Assembly: GCF_004217045.1 (NCBI RefSeq)
Contig: NZ_SGXM01000003.1
Span: forward strand, 62,001-126,000
Length of the DNA stretch: 64,000 nucleotides
Source of the DNA: Cupriavidus agavae
GTDB taxonomy: Bacteria > Pseudomonadota > Gammaproteobacteria > Burkholderiales > Burkholderiaceae
Direction of reading: 5' to 3'
Shown: one piece after another, positions 55,563 through 64,000 of the stretch
How the letters are laid out: each line of letters begins with the position of its first letter
Numbering within the stretch: the first letter of the stretch is position 1
Notes under the pieces: model-generated
The model's database searches: none
The model's input: only the letters and a program-made list of their open reading frames with translations
Told to the model about the DNA's origin: nothing
Position numbers and translations under genes: made by a program

Positions 55563-56247
55563 CGGCGGCGGGGGTGGCCGGTGTCTCGGGCTCCAGCAGG
55601 TAGCCGAAGCCGCGCAACGTGACGATGGTCACGCCGTGGCCGCTGAGCTTCTTGCGCAGCCGGTAGACCAGCACCTCGATGGCGTCGGGGCTGACGTCGG
55701 CATCGAGCGAGAACACCTTGTCGAGCAACTGCGCCTTGGTCAGCGGCTGCCCGCTGCGCGCGAGCAACGCGCCGAGCAGCGTGGATTCGCGCGGCGTCAG
55801 CGAGAGCGGCGCGCCGTCGAGCGTGAAGCTGCGCGTCTCGCCGTCGAACACCAGCGTGCCGCACTGCAGGCGCGGGTGCGCGCGGCCCCGGCTGCGGCGG
55901 ATCAGGGCCAGCAGCCGCGCTTCGAGTTCGGCAATGGCGAAGGGCTTGGGCAGGTAGTCGTCGGCGCCCAGGTTCAGGCCGCGCACGCGCTCGTCGAGCG
56001 TGTCCTGCGCGGTCAGGATCAGTACCGGCGTGCGGTCGTCGCGGCCGCGCATGGACTTGAGCACGGCCAGCCCGTCCTTGCCGGGCAGGCGCAGGTCAAG
56101 CACCACCGCGTCGTATTCCTCGGCGGCCAGGCGCGTGTCGGCCTGCAGGCCGTCGGCCACGTGCTCGATGACGAAGCCGCCCTGCTCCAGCGCGCGGGCC
56201 ACCCAGCGGGCCAGCTCCACCTCGTCTTCCACCAGCAGGATGCGCAT
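55555..56247 (-). CDS. OmpR-family response regulator (TctD-like)
   Basis: A 230-residue response regulator. The receiver (1-118) has E7-D8 acidic pocket, phospho-acceptor D51 (VVLDLRLPGKDG) and K101-type Lys in 'YLPKPF'. The OmpR winged helix (about 128-222; 'LTPRESTLLGALLARSGQPLTKAQLLDKVF', 'VSPDAIEVLVYRLRKKL') follows. It is coupled to the kinase gene and divergent from the solute-binding protein gene (145 bp), which it probably controls. Confidence 0.94.
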   Translation of the reverse strand: MRILLVEDEVELARWVARALEQGGFVIEHVADGLQADTRLAAEEYDAVVLDLRLPGKDGLAVLKSMRGRDDRTPVLILTAQDTLDERVRGLNLGADDYLPKPFAIAELEARLLALIRRSRGRAHPRLQCGTLVFDGETRSFTLDGAPLSLTPRESTLLGALLARSGQPLTKAQLLDKVFSLDADVSPDAIEVLVYRLRKKLSGHGVTIVTLRGFGYLLEPETPATPAADA

Positions 56248-56391
56248 GCCGGATCTCCTCCACCCGTGTCGTTCTGTTCGCCCAGGACGGGCCCGTGCGG
56301 GCTGCCTGCGGGCGCCTATAATACCTCCGCCCTGCGTGGCGCCGCTTGCCGCGCCCGCCGATCCCGCTCATCGCCCCCAGCGCGCGTTCCC

Positions 56392-57558
56392 GTGTCCGAT
56401 CTGCTCCCCTATCCGCCGACTCCGCCCAGCGCCGCGCGCCGCCGCCTGCTGCTGGCCGGTGGCGCCATGGCGGCGGGCTGGCCGGCGCTCGCGCAGCCGG
56501 TGCCGCCGGTGCCGGCCGGCTATCCGTCCGGCTATGCCGAGACCATCGCCGGTGCGCGGCGCGAGGGGTCGGTCAACGTCTACGCGTCGACCGATCTCGA
56601 AGTGGCGCAGCCGCTGATCGCGGGGTTCGAGGCGCGTTATCCGGGCGTGCGGGTGCGCTACGAAGACCTGAACACCGTGGCGCTGCACGAACGCTTCCTG
56701 GCCGAGAGCGGCGCCGGTACGCCGGCACCCGGCGCACGCCATGCCGATGTGCTGTGGAGCACGGCCATGGATCTGCAGATCAAGCTCGTCAACGACGGGT
56801 ACGCCCAGCGCTACGACTCGCCCGAGCGCGGCGGCCTGCCCGGCTGGGCCGTATGGCGCGAGGAAGCCTGGGGCACCACGTTCGAGCCGGCCGTGATCGT
56901 CTACAACCGGCGCCATTTCGCCGGCACGACGATGCCTACCAGCCGCAGCGGACTGGCCCGGCTGCTGCAGGAGCACGCCCAGCCGTGGCGGCGCAAGGTG
57001 GTGACGTACGACGTGGAGCGGTCGGGCGTGGGGTATCTGTTCGCGCAGCAGGACGCACGCATGGGCGGGGAGTTCTGGTACCTGACGCAGGCGCTGGGGC
57101 GGGCGCAGGTGGTGCTGTCGGCATCCACGGCCGAGATGATCGAGCGCATTGCCAGCGGCGAGCTGGTGCTGGGGTACAACCTGCTGGGTTCGTATGCGCT
57201 GTCGCTGATCGAGCGCGGCGCCGATATCGGCGTGATCGCGCCGCGCGACTACACGCTGGTGATGTCGCGCGTGGCATTCATCGCGCGCCGGGCGCCGCAC
57301 CCCAACGCGGCGCGGCTCTGGCTGGACTACCTGTTGTCGCGCGAGGGGCAGGCGCTGCTCGGCAAGTCCACGTCGCAGCTCTATACGATCCGCACCGATA
57401 CCGAGAGCCGCCACACCGCCAATGCGCTGGCCGAGCGGCTGGGCTATGCGCTCAAGCCGATCAGCGTGGGGCCGGGCCTGCTGGCCGCGCAGGATGCGCT
57501 GCGCAAGAAGGCGTTCCTGGCGCGCTGGCGCGAGGCGCTGGGCGGCCAGGCCATCTAG
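56392..57558 (+). CDS. ABC-type extracellular solute-binding protein (AfuA-like)
   Basis: A 388-residue periplasmic binding protein of family 1 (iron(III)/2-aminoethylphosphonate-type). The signal region contains 'ARRRLLLAGGAMAAGWPALA', a twin-arginine-like start without a perfect consensus. Mature motifs: 'GSVNVYASTDLEVAQPLIAGFEARYPGVRVRYEDL', 'LGYNLLGSYALSLIERGADIGVI'. I use the GTG at 56392 because the signal peptide needs it; no good Shine-Dalgarno is visible. No ABC permease or ATPase gene is beside it, so it may act as a sensor ligand protein for the adjacent TctDE-like pair. Confidence 0.88.
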   Translation: MSDLLPYPPTPPSAARRRLLLAGGAMAAGWPALAQPVPPVPAGYPSGYAETIAGARREGSVNVYASTDLEVAQPLIAGFEARYPGVRVRYEDLNTVALHERFLAESGAGTPAPGARHADVLWSTAMDLQIKLVNDGYAQRYDSPERGGLPGWAVWREEAWGTTFEPAVIVYNRRHFAGTTMPTSRSGLARLLQEHAQPWRRKVVTYDVERSGVGYLFAQQDARMGGEFWYLTQALGRAQVVLSASTAEMIERIASGELVLGYNLLGSYALSLIERGADIGVIAPRDYTLVMSRVAFIARRAPHPNAARLWLDYLLSREGQALLGKSTSQLYTIRTDTESRHTANALAERLGYALKPISVGPGLLAAQDALRKKAFLARWREALGGQAI

Positions 57559-57571
57559 TCGGGCCGGAAAG

Positions 57572-58282
57572 TCAGGCGGTGGGCTGGGGCTGGCGCTCGC
57601 AGAGCGCGGCCATCTCGGCGTCGAGCGGCGCCATCGGACGCGGCTTGTAGCCCAGGCGCAGGGCCGGCGACAGGCGCAGCGTATCGATGAAGACGTCTGC
57701 CAGGCGCTCGGCTTCGTGGTTCAGGTCGAAGTCCGACGGGGAGAACAGCCAGTGCGCCAGCACCCCGCCAATGGCGGCGTGGAACGCGTTGACGGCCAGG
57801 TCGAGGTCAAGGTCGGCGGGCAACTGGCCGCGCTCCATGGCCAGGCGCAGGTGCTCGCGCATCTTGACCGTGCCGTCCGTGTGGGACTGGCGCTGGCGCT
57901 CGAAGATGGCGCCGTTGTCCTCCACCATTTCGCACTTGTGGAAGATGATCTCGAAGACCCGGCGCCATTGCGGGTTGGTCACGGTCTGGCGGAACACGAA
58001 CGCGCAGATGTCGCGGATGCCGCCAAGCGGATCGGTCAGGAGCGCCAGCCGCTCGGGCGCGCAGAGCGCCTCCACGGGCAGGTTGACGCGGTCGGCCATG
58101 GCCGCGAACACATCGCTCTTGTTCTTGAAGTGCCAATAGATGGCGCCGCGCGTGACGCCGGCCGCTTCCGCGATATCCGCGAGCGACGGGCGTGCCACGC
58201 CACGGGCGTGGAAGACGGCTTCCGCCGCATCCAGAATCCGGTTGCGCGTCTCGAGCGCTTCTTCTTTGGTACGTCTGACCAT
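57572..58282 (-). CDS. TetR-family repressor of the adjacent RND operon (AcrR/TtgR-like)
   Basis: A 236-residue TetR-type repressor. The helix-turn-helix (about 20-65) reads 'ILDAAEAVFHARGVARPSLADIAEAAGVTRGAIYWHFKNKSD', the typical AcrR/TtgR/MexR-type efflux repressor motif, followed by an all-helical ligand-binding domain. The start MVRRTKEEA at 58282 has GAGAGGAA directly upstream; the open frame above it (to 58468) is not coding. It is divergent from the AcrA-like gene, and an ATACAT/ATGTAT inverted repeat lies between. Confidence 0.93.
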   Translation of the reverse strand: MVRRTKEEALETRNRILDAAEAVFHARGVARPSLADIAEAAGVTRGAIYWHFKNKSDVFAAMADRVNLPVEALCAPERLALLTDPLGGIRDICAFVFRQTVTNPQWRRVFEIIFHKCEMVEDNGAIFERQRQSHTDGTVKMREHLRLAMERGQLPADLDLDLAVNAFHAAIGGVLAHWLFSPSDFDLNHEAERLADVFIDTLRLSPALRLGYKPRPMAPLDAEMAALCERQPQPTA

Positions 58283-58485
58283 TTCCTCTCTCACCCGCGG
58301 CAGGGTTGTGCCGCCCGGGCCTCCTGACGCCGCGCCGGTGTGGCGGGGCGTGCCGTCTGCGCGTTTGGCACGGCGGCCGAATCGTACAGTGAATGGAACA
58401 ATCGTGCTGCCAGGGCGGGAACATTCCACAACAGGCAACCGATACGGGGTGTTGCAAACGGCGCACAACGTAATTTTGACTTACA

Positions 58486-58503
58486 TACATGCGCGGATGT
58501 ATC
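58486..58503. promoter_or_regulatory. Likely TetR/AcrR operator
   Basis: ATACAT-N6-ATGTAT inverted repeat in the divergent promoter region between the repressor and the adaptor gene; similar TACATxxxxxATGTA operators are bound by AcrR/TtgR-type regulators. Confidence 0.6.
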
Positions 58504-58522
58504 TATACTACGCGTTTGCTCG

Positions 58523-58591
58523 GGAATCAGCCAAGACGTTTTTTTGTGGCGCAATAGTCGCTTCGCCAAAAACGTTCCTGATTGATTCCCG
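58523..58591 (+). repeat. Long imperfect hairpin in the RND operon leader
   Basis: Nested arms: GGGAATCA (58523-58530) with TGATTCCC (58584-58591), ACGTTTTT (58537-58544) with AAAAACGT (58569-58576), and GGCG (58549-58552) with CGCC (58565-58568). The structure spans 69 nt and lies 112 nt upstream of the adaptor ATG, probably in its mRNA leader. Confidence 0.55.
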
Positions 58592-58703
58592 TGACATCTG
58601 TATGCCCGCCGTGCCCCGTCCCCGGGGTACGCAGCGCCCGCGCCAGGCATTGGCGCGCTCTGGCGCCTGCGGCGAAACTCAAATTGCCATCACGGGGTTA
58701 TCG

Positions 58704-59948
58704 ATGAGGAAGTCCCAACGTATCCGCGGCGTAGCCGCTGCCGCTGCCGCCACCGTGGCCGCGCTGGCCCTGTCCGCCTGTGGCGACAAGGCGCCCCAGG
58801 GCGGCGCGATGCCGCCGCCGGAAGTGGGTGTGGTCACGGTCACGCCGTCGACTGTGTCGGTCATCAACGAGCTGCCGGGCCGCCTGGAAGGCGTCCGGAC
58901 CGCCGAAGTCCGCGCGCGCGTCGAAGGTATCGTGCTGTCGCGCAACTACACCGAAGGCGGCGAGGTCAAGGCCGGCCAGGTACTGTTCCGCATCGATCCG
59001 GCCCCGTACCAGGCGCAGCTGGCCTCGGCCAGGGCGCAACTGGAACGCGCCGAGGCCAATGCCGTGTCGGCGCGCCAGAAGGCCGAGCGCTACAAGCCGC
59101 TGGTGGCCGTGAATGCCGTCAGCAAGCAGGAATACGACGAGGCCGTGGCCGCCGCCGGCCAGGCCAATGCCGACATTGCCTCCGCCAAGGCTGCCGTGAC
59201 CACGGCGCAGATCAACCTGGGCTACACCACCGTGACGGCGCCGATCTCGGGCCGCGTGGGCCGCGCGCTGGTCACCGAGGGCGCGCTGGTCGGCAAGGGC
59301 GAAGCCACCAAGCTGACCACGGTCGAGCAGGTCGATCCGATCTGGGTCACGTTCACCCAGCCGGCCTCTGAAGTGGCGCGCCTGCGGGCCGCCATCGCCT
59401 CGGGCCAGGTCAAGGGCGTGAACGGCGGTGCCCGCGTGCACCTGTTCCCGGAAGCCAGCGACAAGGAATACAGCGCCACCGGCAAGCTGCTGTTCACCGA
59501 CATGACCGTAGACCCGACCACGGGCGCCATCACGCTGCGGGCCGAATTCCCGAACCCGAAGCGTGAACTGCTCTCGGGCACCTTCGTGCGCGTGAAGATC
59601 GAGCAGGGCGTGGACGAAAACGCCCTGACCGTGCCGCAGCGCGCCCTGATCCGCAGCGCCCAGGGCGCCAGCGTGATGGTGGTGGGCGCCGACGGCAAGG
59701 TGGCGGCGGTGCCGGTCAAGGCGCCGCAGGCCATCGACGATCGCTGGTTGGTGACCGAGGGCCTCAAGGGCGGCGAGAAGGTGATCGTGGAAGGGCTGCA
59801 GAAAGTGCAGCCGGGTGCACCGGCCAAGGCCGTGCCGTTCCAGGACCCGAAGACCGCGCAGGCGCCCGCCTCGGCGCCGGCCGCCGCCAGTGGCGGTGCC
59901 GCGCCCGAGGGCAAGGCCGACGCCAAGCCGGCCGCCAAGCAGAGCTGA
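58704..59948 (+). CDS. RND efflux periplasmic adaptor lipoprotein (AcrA/TtgA-like)
   Basis: A 414-residue membrane-fusion lipoprotein. The signal peptide ends in lipobox LSAC (C26). Next come the lipoyl-like domain ('EVRARVEGIVLSRNYTEGGEVKAGQVLFRID', about 67-100), a coiled-coil hairpin (about 100-160; 'LASARAQLERAEANAVSARQKAERYKPL'), and beta-barrel and membrane-proximal domains. Ala/Pro-rich C terminus. It links the AcrB-like pump with the outer-membrane factor. The adaptor, pump and channel genes are consecutive, spaced 49 and 2 bp. Confidence 0.95.
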   Translation: MRKSQRIRGVAAAAAATVAALALSACGDKAPQGGAMPPPEVGVVTVTPSTVSVINELPGRLEGVRTAEVRARVEGIVLSRNYTEGGEVKAGQVLFRIDPAPYQAQLASARAQLERAEANAVSARQKAERYKPLVAVNAVSKQEYDEAVAAAGQANADIASAKAAVTTAQINLGYTTVTAPISGRVGRALVTEGALVGKGEATKLTTVEQVDPIWVTFTQPASEVARLRAAIASGQVKGVNGGARVHLFPEASDKEYSATGKLLFTDMTVDPTTGAITLRAEFPNPKRELLSGTFVRVKIEQGVDENALTVPQRALIRSAQGASVMVVGADGKVAAVPVKAPQAIDDRWLVTEGLKGGEKVIVEGLQKVQPGAPAKAVPFQDPKTAQAPASAPAAASGGAAPEGKADAKPAAKQS

Positions 59949-59997
59949 CCCTCCGCCCCAAGCCAAGCCAGACAAGCCTTTATAGGGAGCCAGATTC

Positions 59998-62900
59998 ATG
60001 GCGAAGTTTTTCATCGACCGGCCGGTGTTCGCGTGGGTGCTCGCGCTGATCATCGCGCTGGGCGGCATATTGGCGATCCTGCAGCTGCCGATCGCCCAGT
60101 ATCCGAATATCGCGCCGCCGATCATCACGGTCAGTACCACCTACCCCGGTGCGTCGGCCAAGACGATCGAGGATTCGGTGGTCACGCCGATCGAGCAGGA
60201 GCTCAACGGTGCCCCCAACCTGCTCTATTACGAGTCGCAGAGCGAGTCGTCGGGGCTGGCCACGATCAACATCGCGTTCGCGCCGGGCTCGAACTCGGAC
60301 CTGAACTCCGTGGAGGTGCAGAACCGCCTGAAGCGCGTGGAAGCGCGCCTGCCGGCGGAGGTGCGCCAGCAGGGCGTGCGGGTCGACAAGGCCGGCAACA
60401 ACTACATGATGTTCATCACGGTCTCGTCGAAGTCCGGTAATTCGGACGCGATCGAGCTCGGCAACTTCGTCTCGGCGCAGGTGGTGGATTCCATCCGCCG
60501 CGTGCCCGGCGTGGGTGCGGCCGACCTGTTCGGCACCGAGTACGCGATGCGGATCTGGCTCGATCCGGCCAAGCTGACCGGATTCAACCTGACCCCCACC
60601 GATGTGACGGCGGCCGTGGCCGAGCAGAACATCCAGGTGGCCGTGGGTGAACTGGGCGGCACTCCGTCGCCCAAGGGCACCGAGCTGAACGCCACGGTCA
60701 ACACCGAAAGCCGGCTGACCACGCCCGAACAGTTCTCGAACATCCTGCTGCGCGTGAACCCGGACGGTTCGTCGGTGCGCATCAAGGACGTGGGCCGCGT
60801 GGAACTGGGTGGCGCCGATTACTCGACGCTCGCCCGCATCAACGGCAAGCCGGCCTCGGCCATCGCCATCAAGCTGGCGCCCACGGGCAATGCGCTGCAG
60901 ACGGCCACTGCCGTGCGCGCCAAGATGGAGGAACTGCAACGCTTCTTCCCGCCCGACTACGAGTTCAGCATCCCCTACGACACCTCGGCCTTCGTGAAGA
61001 TCTCGATCGAGGAAGTGGTCAAGACGCTGCTCGAAGCCGTGGTGCTGGTGTTCCTGGTGATGTACCTGTTCCTGCAGAACTTCCGGGCGACGCTGATCCC
61101 CACGCTGGTGGTGCCGGTGGCGCTGCTCGGCACGTTCGGGGCCATGCTGGCGTTCGGGTTCTCGATCAACGTGCTGACCATGTTCGGCATGGTGCTGGCG
61201 ATCGGTATCCTGGTGGACGATGCCATCGTGGTGGTGGAGAACGTCGAGCGGATCATGAGCGAGGAAGGTCTCTCGCCACGTGAAGCCACGCGCAAGGCCA
61301 TGGGCCAGATCACGGGCGCCATCGTCGGCATTACGCTGGTGCTGACCGCCGTGTTCATCCCGATGGCGTTCTTCTCGGGCTCGGTCGGCAACATCTACCG
61401 CCAGTTCTCGCTGTCGCTGATCTCGTCGATGGTGTTCTCGGCCATCCTGGCGCTGACGTTGACGCCGGCCCTGTGCGCCACGCTGCTCAAGCCGGTGGAA
61501 GCGGGCCACCACCATGAGAAGAAGGGCTTCTTCGGCTGGTTCAACCGCACGTTCGCGCGGGCCTCGACCGGCTACCAGGGCATCGTGGCGCGCATCCTGC
61601 GCCGCAGCGGCCGCTACCTGATCATCTACGCGCTGATCATCGCGGGCGTGGTGCTGCTGTTCCAGCGCCTGCCGTCGTCGTTCCTGCCCGACGAGGACCA
61701 GGGCTACATGATCACGGTCGTGCAGCTGCCCACGGGCGCCACGCAGGAGCGCACCATCGGCGTGCTCAAGCAGATCGAGGACTACTACCTGCAGAAGGAA
61801 TCGAAGGTGGTTGACCAGATGATCACGGTGGCGGGCTTCTCGTTCTTCGGCCGCGGCCAGAACGGCGGTATCGCGTTCGTGCGCCTGAAGGACTGGAAGG
61901 AACGTCCGGGTGACGAAAACACCGCACAGGCGCTGGTGGGCCGCGCGTTCGGCACGCTGTCGTTCATCAAGGACGCGATCATCTTCCCGCTGAACCCGCC
62001 GGCCATCTCGGAGCTGGGCAACTCGTCCGGCTTCGACTTCCGCCTGCAGGACCGCACGGGCCAGGGCCACGCCAAGCTGATGGAAGCGCGCAACATGATG
62101 CTGGGCATGGCGGCGAAGTCGCCGCAGCTGCAGGGCGTGCGTCCGGAAGGCCAGGAAGACGCGCCGCAGCTGCGCATCGACATCGACCGCGAGAAGGCGC
62201 GTGCGCTGGGCGTGTCGGTGGCCGAGATCAATTCGACGCTGTCCATCGCGTTCGGCTCGTCGTACGTGAATGACTTCATCTACGAAGGCCGCGTGCGCCG
62301 CGTGATCGTCCAGGCCGAGGGCTCGGACCGCCGCCTGCCGGACGACCTGACCAAGCTGCGCGTGCGCAATGCCAATGGCGACATGGTGGCGTTTGCGGCG
62401 TTCGCAAAGTCGGAGTGGGTCATGGGCTCGCCGCGCCTGGAGCGCTACAACGGCATGCCGGCCGTCAAGCTGGCCGGCCAGGCCGCGCCGGGGCAGTCCA
62501 CCGGCGAGGCGATGCGCGTGATGGAAGAGAACTTCGCCAAGCTGCCGCCGGGCTTCGGCTTCGAGTGGTCGGGCCAGTCGTATGAAGAACGCCTGGCCGG
62601 TTCGCAGGAGCCGATCCTCTACACGCTGTCGCTGGTGATCGTGTTCCTGTGCCTGGCCGCGCTGTACGAGAGCTGGTCGATCCCGGTGGCGGTGCTGCTG
62701 GTGGTGCCGCTCGGCGTGATTGGCGCGCTGCTTGGCGTGACGCTGCGCGGCATGCCCAATGACGTGTACTTCAAGGTGGGCCTGATCGCCACGATCGGCC
62801 TGTCGGCGAAGAACGCCATCCTGATCGTGGAATTCGCCAAGGACCTGCAGGCCCAGGGCCGCAGCCTGGTGGACGCCACGCTGGAAGCGGTGCACCTGCG

Positions 62901-63147
62901 GTTCCGCCCGATCCTGATGACGTCGATGGCGTTCATCCTGGGCGTGCTGCCGCTGGCGATCTCCACGGGTGCCGGTTCGGGTAGCCAGCGCGCCATCGGT
63001 ACCGGCGTGATGGGTGGCATGATCACGGCAACCGTGCTGGCAATCTTCCTGGTGCCGGTGTTCTTCGTGGTCGTGCGCGGCTTGTTCAAGGGCAGCAAGG
63101 CCCAGGAAGAGCGCGAGCAGGCCCGGATGGAAGGCAAGGAAATCTGA
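59998..63147 (+). CDS. RND multidrug efflux pump (AcrB/TtgB-like)
   Basis: A 1049-residue inner-membrane proton antiporter with 12 spans, the HAE1 subfamily. It opens '[23 protein letters not shown]', and the TM4 proton-relay pair is seen in '[20 protein letters not shown]'. The periplasmic loops (porter domain) have the usual length, and the protein length equals that of AcrB. 'GGAGS...' near the ATG is not strong, but AGGGAG lies 7-12 bases upstream. Expected to export drugs, solvents or bile-like compounds with its adaptor and channel. Confidence 0.97.
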   Translation: MAKFFIDRPVFAWVLALIIALGGILAILQLPIAQYPNIAPPIITVSTTYPGASAKTIEDSVVTPIEQELNGAPNLLYYESQSESSGLATINIAFAPGSNSDLNSVEVQNRLKRVEARLPAEVRQQGVRVDKAGNNYMMFITVSSKSGNSDAIELGNFVSAQVVDSIRRVPGVGAADLFGTEYAMRIWLDPAKLTGFNLTPTDVTAAVAEQNIQVAVGELGGTPSPKGTELNATVNTESRLTTPEQFSNILLRVNPDGSSVRIKDVGRVELGGADYSTLARINGKPASAIAIKLAPTGNALQTATAVRAKMEELQRFFPPDYEFSIPYDTSAFVKISIEEVVKTLLEAVVLVFLVMYLFLQNFRATLIPTLVVPVALLGTFGAMLAFGFSINVLTMFGMVLAIGILVDDAIVVVENVERIMSEEGLSPREATRKAMGQITGAIVGITLVLTAVFIPMAFFSGSVGNIYRQFSLSLISSMVFSAILALTLTPALCATLLKPVEAGHHHEKKGFFGWFNRTFARASTGYQGIVARILRRSGRYLIIYALIIAGVVLLFQRLPSSFLPDEDQGYMITVVQLPTGATQERTIGVLKQIEDYYLQKESKVVDQMITVAGFSFFGRGQNGGIAFVRLKDWKERPGDENTAQALVGRAFGTLSFIKDAIIFPLNPPAISELGNSSGFDFRLQDRTGQGHAKLMEARNMMLGMAAKSPQLQGVRPEGQEDAPQLRIDIDREKARALGVSVAEINSTLSIAFGSSYVNDFIYEGRVRRVIVQAEGSDRRLPDDLTKLRVRNANGDMVAFAAFAKSEWVMGSPRLERYNGMPAVKLAGQAAPGQSTGEAMRVMEENFAKLPPGFGFEWSGQSYEERLAGSQEPILYTLSLVIVFLCLAALYESWSIPVAVLLVVPLGVIGALLGVTLRGMPNDVYFKVGLIATIGLSAKNAILIVEFAKDLQAQGRSLVDATLEAVHLRFRPILMTSMAFILGVLPLAISTGAGSGSQRAIGTGVMGGMITATVLAIFLVPVFFVVVRGLFKGSKAQEEREQARMEGKEI

Positions 63148-63149
63148 CG

Positions 63150-64000
63150 ATGACGCTCACGATGACAAAGCATTTGACCGCATTGCTGCTGGTCGCCGGG
63201 GTGCTGAGCGGCTGTACGCTGGCGCCCCGCTACGAGCAGCCGGCCCCGCCCGTGGCGGGGGCCTATCCGGCCGCGCCCGAGGGCTACGCCGCCGCCGAGG
63301 TGAAGACCGGTGAAACGCGCCGGGCCAACGACATCGGCTGGCGCGAGTTCTTCACGGACCCGCGCCTGCAGGCGCTGATCGCCACGTCGCTGGAGAACAA
63401 CCGCGACCTGCGCACGGCCGCCCTGCGCATCGAGGAGGCGCGCGCACAGTACCAGATCCAGCGCGCCGACCTGCTGCCCACGGTGAACGGCAACGCCAGC
63501 TTCCAGCGCGGCAAGTTCTCGGGCCTGACCTCCGGGGTGGGCCAGTCGTTCACGGGCAACATCTATCAGGTGGGCCTGTCGGTGACGCAGTGGGAGCTGG
63601 ACTTCTTCGGCCGCGTGCGCAGCCTGTCGAACGCCGCGCTGGCGCAGTACTTTTCGACCGAGGAAGCTCACCGCGCCGCGCATATCTCGCTGGTGTCGGA
63701 AGTGGCCAAGGCCTATCTGGCCGAACGCGCCGCCGCCGAGCAGTACGACCTGGCCCGCGAAACCTACGAGGCGCGCCAGAGCACGTTCGAACTGGCGAAA
63801 AAACGATTCGACGCGGGCGCCACCTCGGCGCTCGACCTGCGCGACAACGAATCGCTGGTGGCGCAGGCCCGCGTCTCGGCCGCGCAGCTGGCCCGCCAGC
63901 GCGCGCAGGCCCAGAACGCGCTCGAAGTGCTGGTCGGCAAGCCGATCGCCGAGATCCAGAACCTGCCGGCGCCGATGCGGCTGTCCGACGAGCGGATCAT
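63150..64000 (+). CDS. Outer-membrane efflux lipoprotein (OprM/TtgC-like), partial
   Basis: The first 283 residues of an outer-membrane factor; the gene runs off the window end. A lipobox (VLSGC, C22) follows the signal peptide; then 'LAPRYEQPAPPVAGAYP' and 'DIGWREFFTDPRLQALIATSLENNRDLRTAALRIEEARAQYQIQRADLLP' are the OprM/NodT family opening. The start at 63150 is 2 bp after the AcrB stop; Met5 at 63162 is also possible. It closes the tripartite operon. Confidence 0.95.
   Translation, partial: MTLTMTKHLTALLLVAGVLSGCTLAPRYEQPAPPVAGAYPAAPEGYAAAEVKTGETRRANDIGWREFFTDPRLQALIATSLENNRDLRTAALRIEEARAQYQIQRADLLPTVNGNASFQRGKFSGLTSGVGQSFTGNIYQVGLSVTQWELDFFGRVRSLSNAALAQYFSTEEAHRAAHISLVSEVAKAYLAERAAAEQYDLARETYEARQSTFELAKKRFDAGATSALDLRDNESLVAQARVSAAQLARQRAQAQNALEVLVGKPIAEIQNLPAPMRLSDERI

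Noticed and set aside
58140..58703. Extended N terminus for the AcrA-like adaptor
   Set aside because: The open frame runs antisense through the TetR gene; the lipoprotein signal starting at 58704 gives the correct start.
59980..62895. Open frame of about 970 codons on the minus strand opposite the AcrB-like gene
   Set aside because: Antisense shadow; the AcrB reading frame is certain.

Overview
The window is chromosomal DNA from a GC-rich beta-proteobacterium of the Burkholderiaceae, most likely Cupriavidus or a close Ralstonia-group relative. Pointers are the order rsmB-DUF4390-NtrY/NtrX-like pair, fmt-def, LysM protein-dprA-topB, the TRAP and RND operons, and the codon use. No database was searched, so the genus is an inference.

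Layout. (1) Positions 1-10.5 kb are an accessory region of lower GC and sparse coding. It holds a P4-like tyrosine integrase with small mobile-element genes, an AT-rich regulatory patch full of inverted repeats, an HNH nuclease fused to a DUF3298 domain, a RES-toxin remnant cut by an IS30 remnant, an intact zinc-ribbon RES toxin-like gene, a second HNH-like gene and two single-span membrane proteins of unknown role. It abuts the 3' end of a tRNA-Phe gene (10499-10574), which carries an unusual C-A mismatch in the acceptor stem. (2) 10.6-24.7 kb is housekeeping: NtrX/NtrY-like two-component pair, DUF4390, rsmB, htpX, fmt, def, a LysM protein, dprA, a thioredoxin and topB. (3) 24.7-30 kb carries a LysR regulator divergent from a secreted protein made of FDPYTDGAK repeats, a VapBC pair with its operator, a glycine-zipper protein, and ybdD-cstA. 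(4) 30.3-36.4 kb is a Cache-domain kinase, a NarL-type regulator and a TRAP transporter, followed by a small helix-turn-helix remnant. (5) 36.6-45.6 kb holds pckG, a D-2-hydroxyacid dehydrogenase, a MOSC protein and an MdtAB-like RND pump. (6) 45.7-54.0 kb is a Fur-box-headed iron cluster: TonB-dependent receptor, CobN-like protein with signal peptide and C-terminal anchor, ExbB-like protein, DUF2149 protein and ChaN lipoprotein. (7) 54.1-64 kb holds a TctDE-like two-component pair with a solute-binding protein, and a TetR-controlled AcrAB-OprM-type RND operon that runs off the window.

The most interesting system is the iron cluster. It matches the hmuR-S-U-V core known from Bacteroidetes haem uptake, here in a beta-proteobacterium and joined to ChaN. 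The CobN-like protein has no CobS/CobT ATPase partners. Instead it sits with an ExbB-like and an ExbD-like (DUF2149) pair, which suggests a proton-motive-force-driven periplasmic metal-porphyrin dechelatase. The second point of interest is the accessory region, where two RES/HNH pairings occur, one of them broken by an IS.
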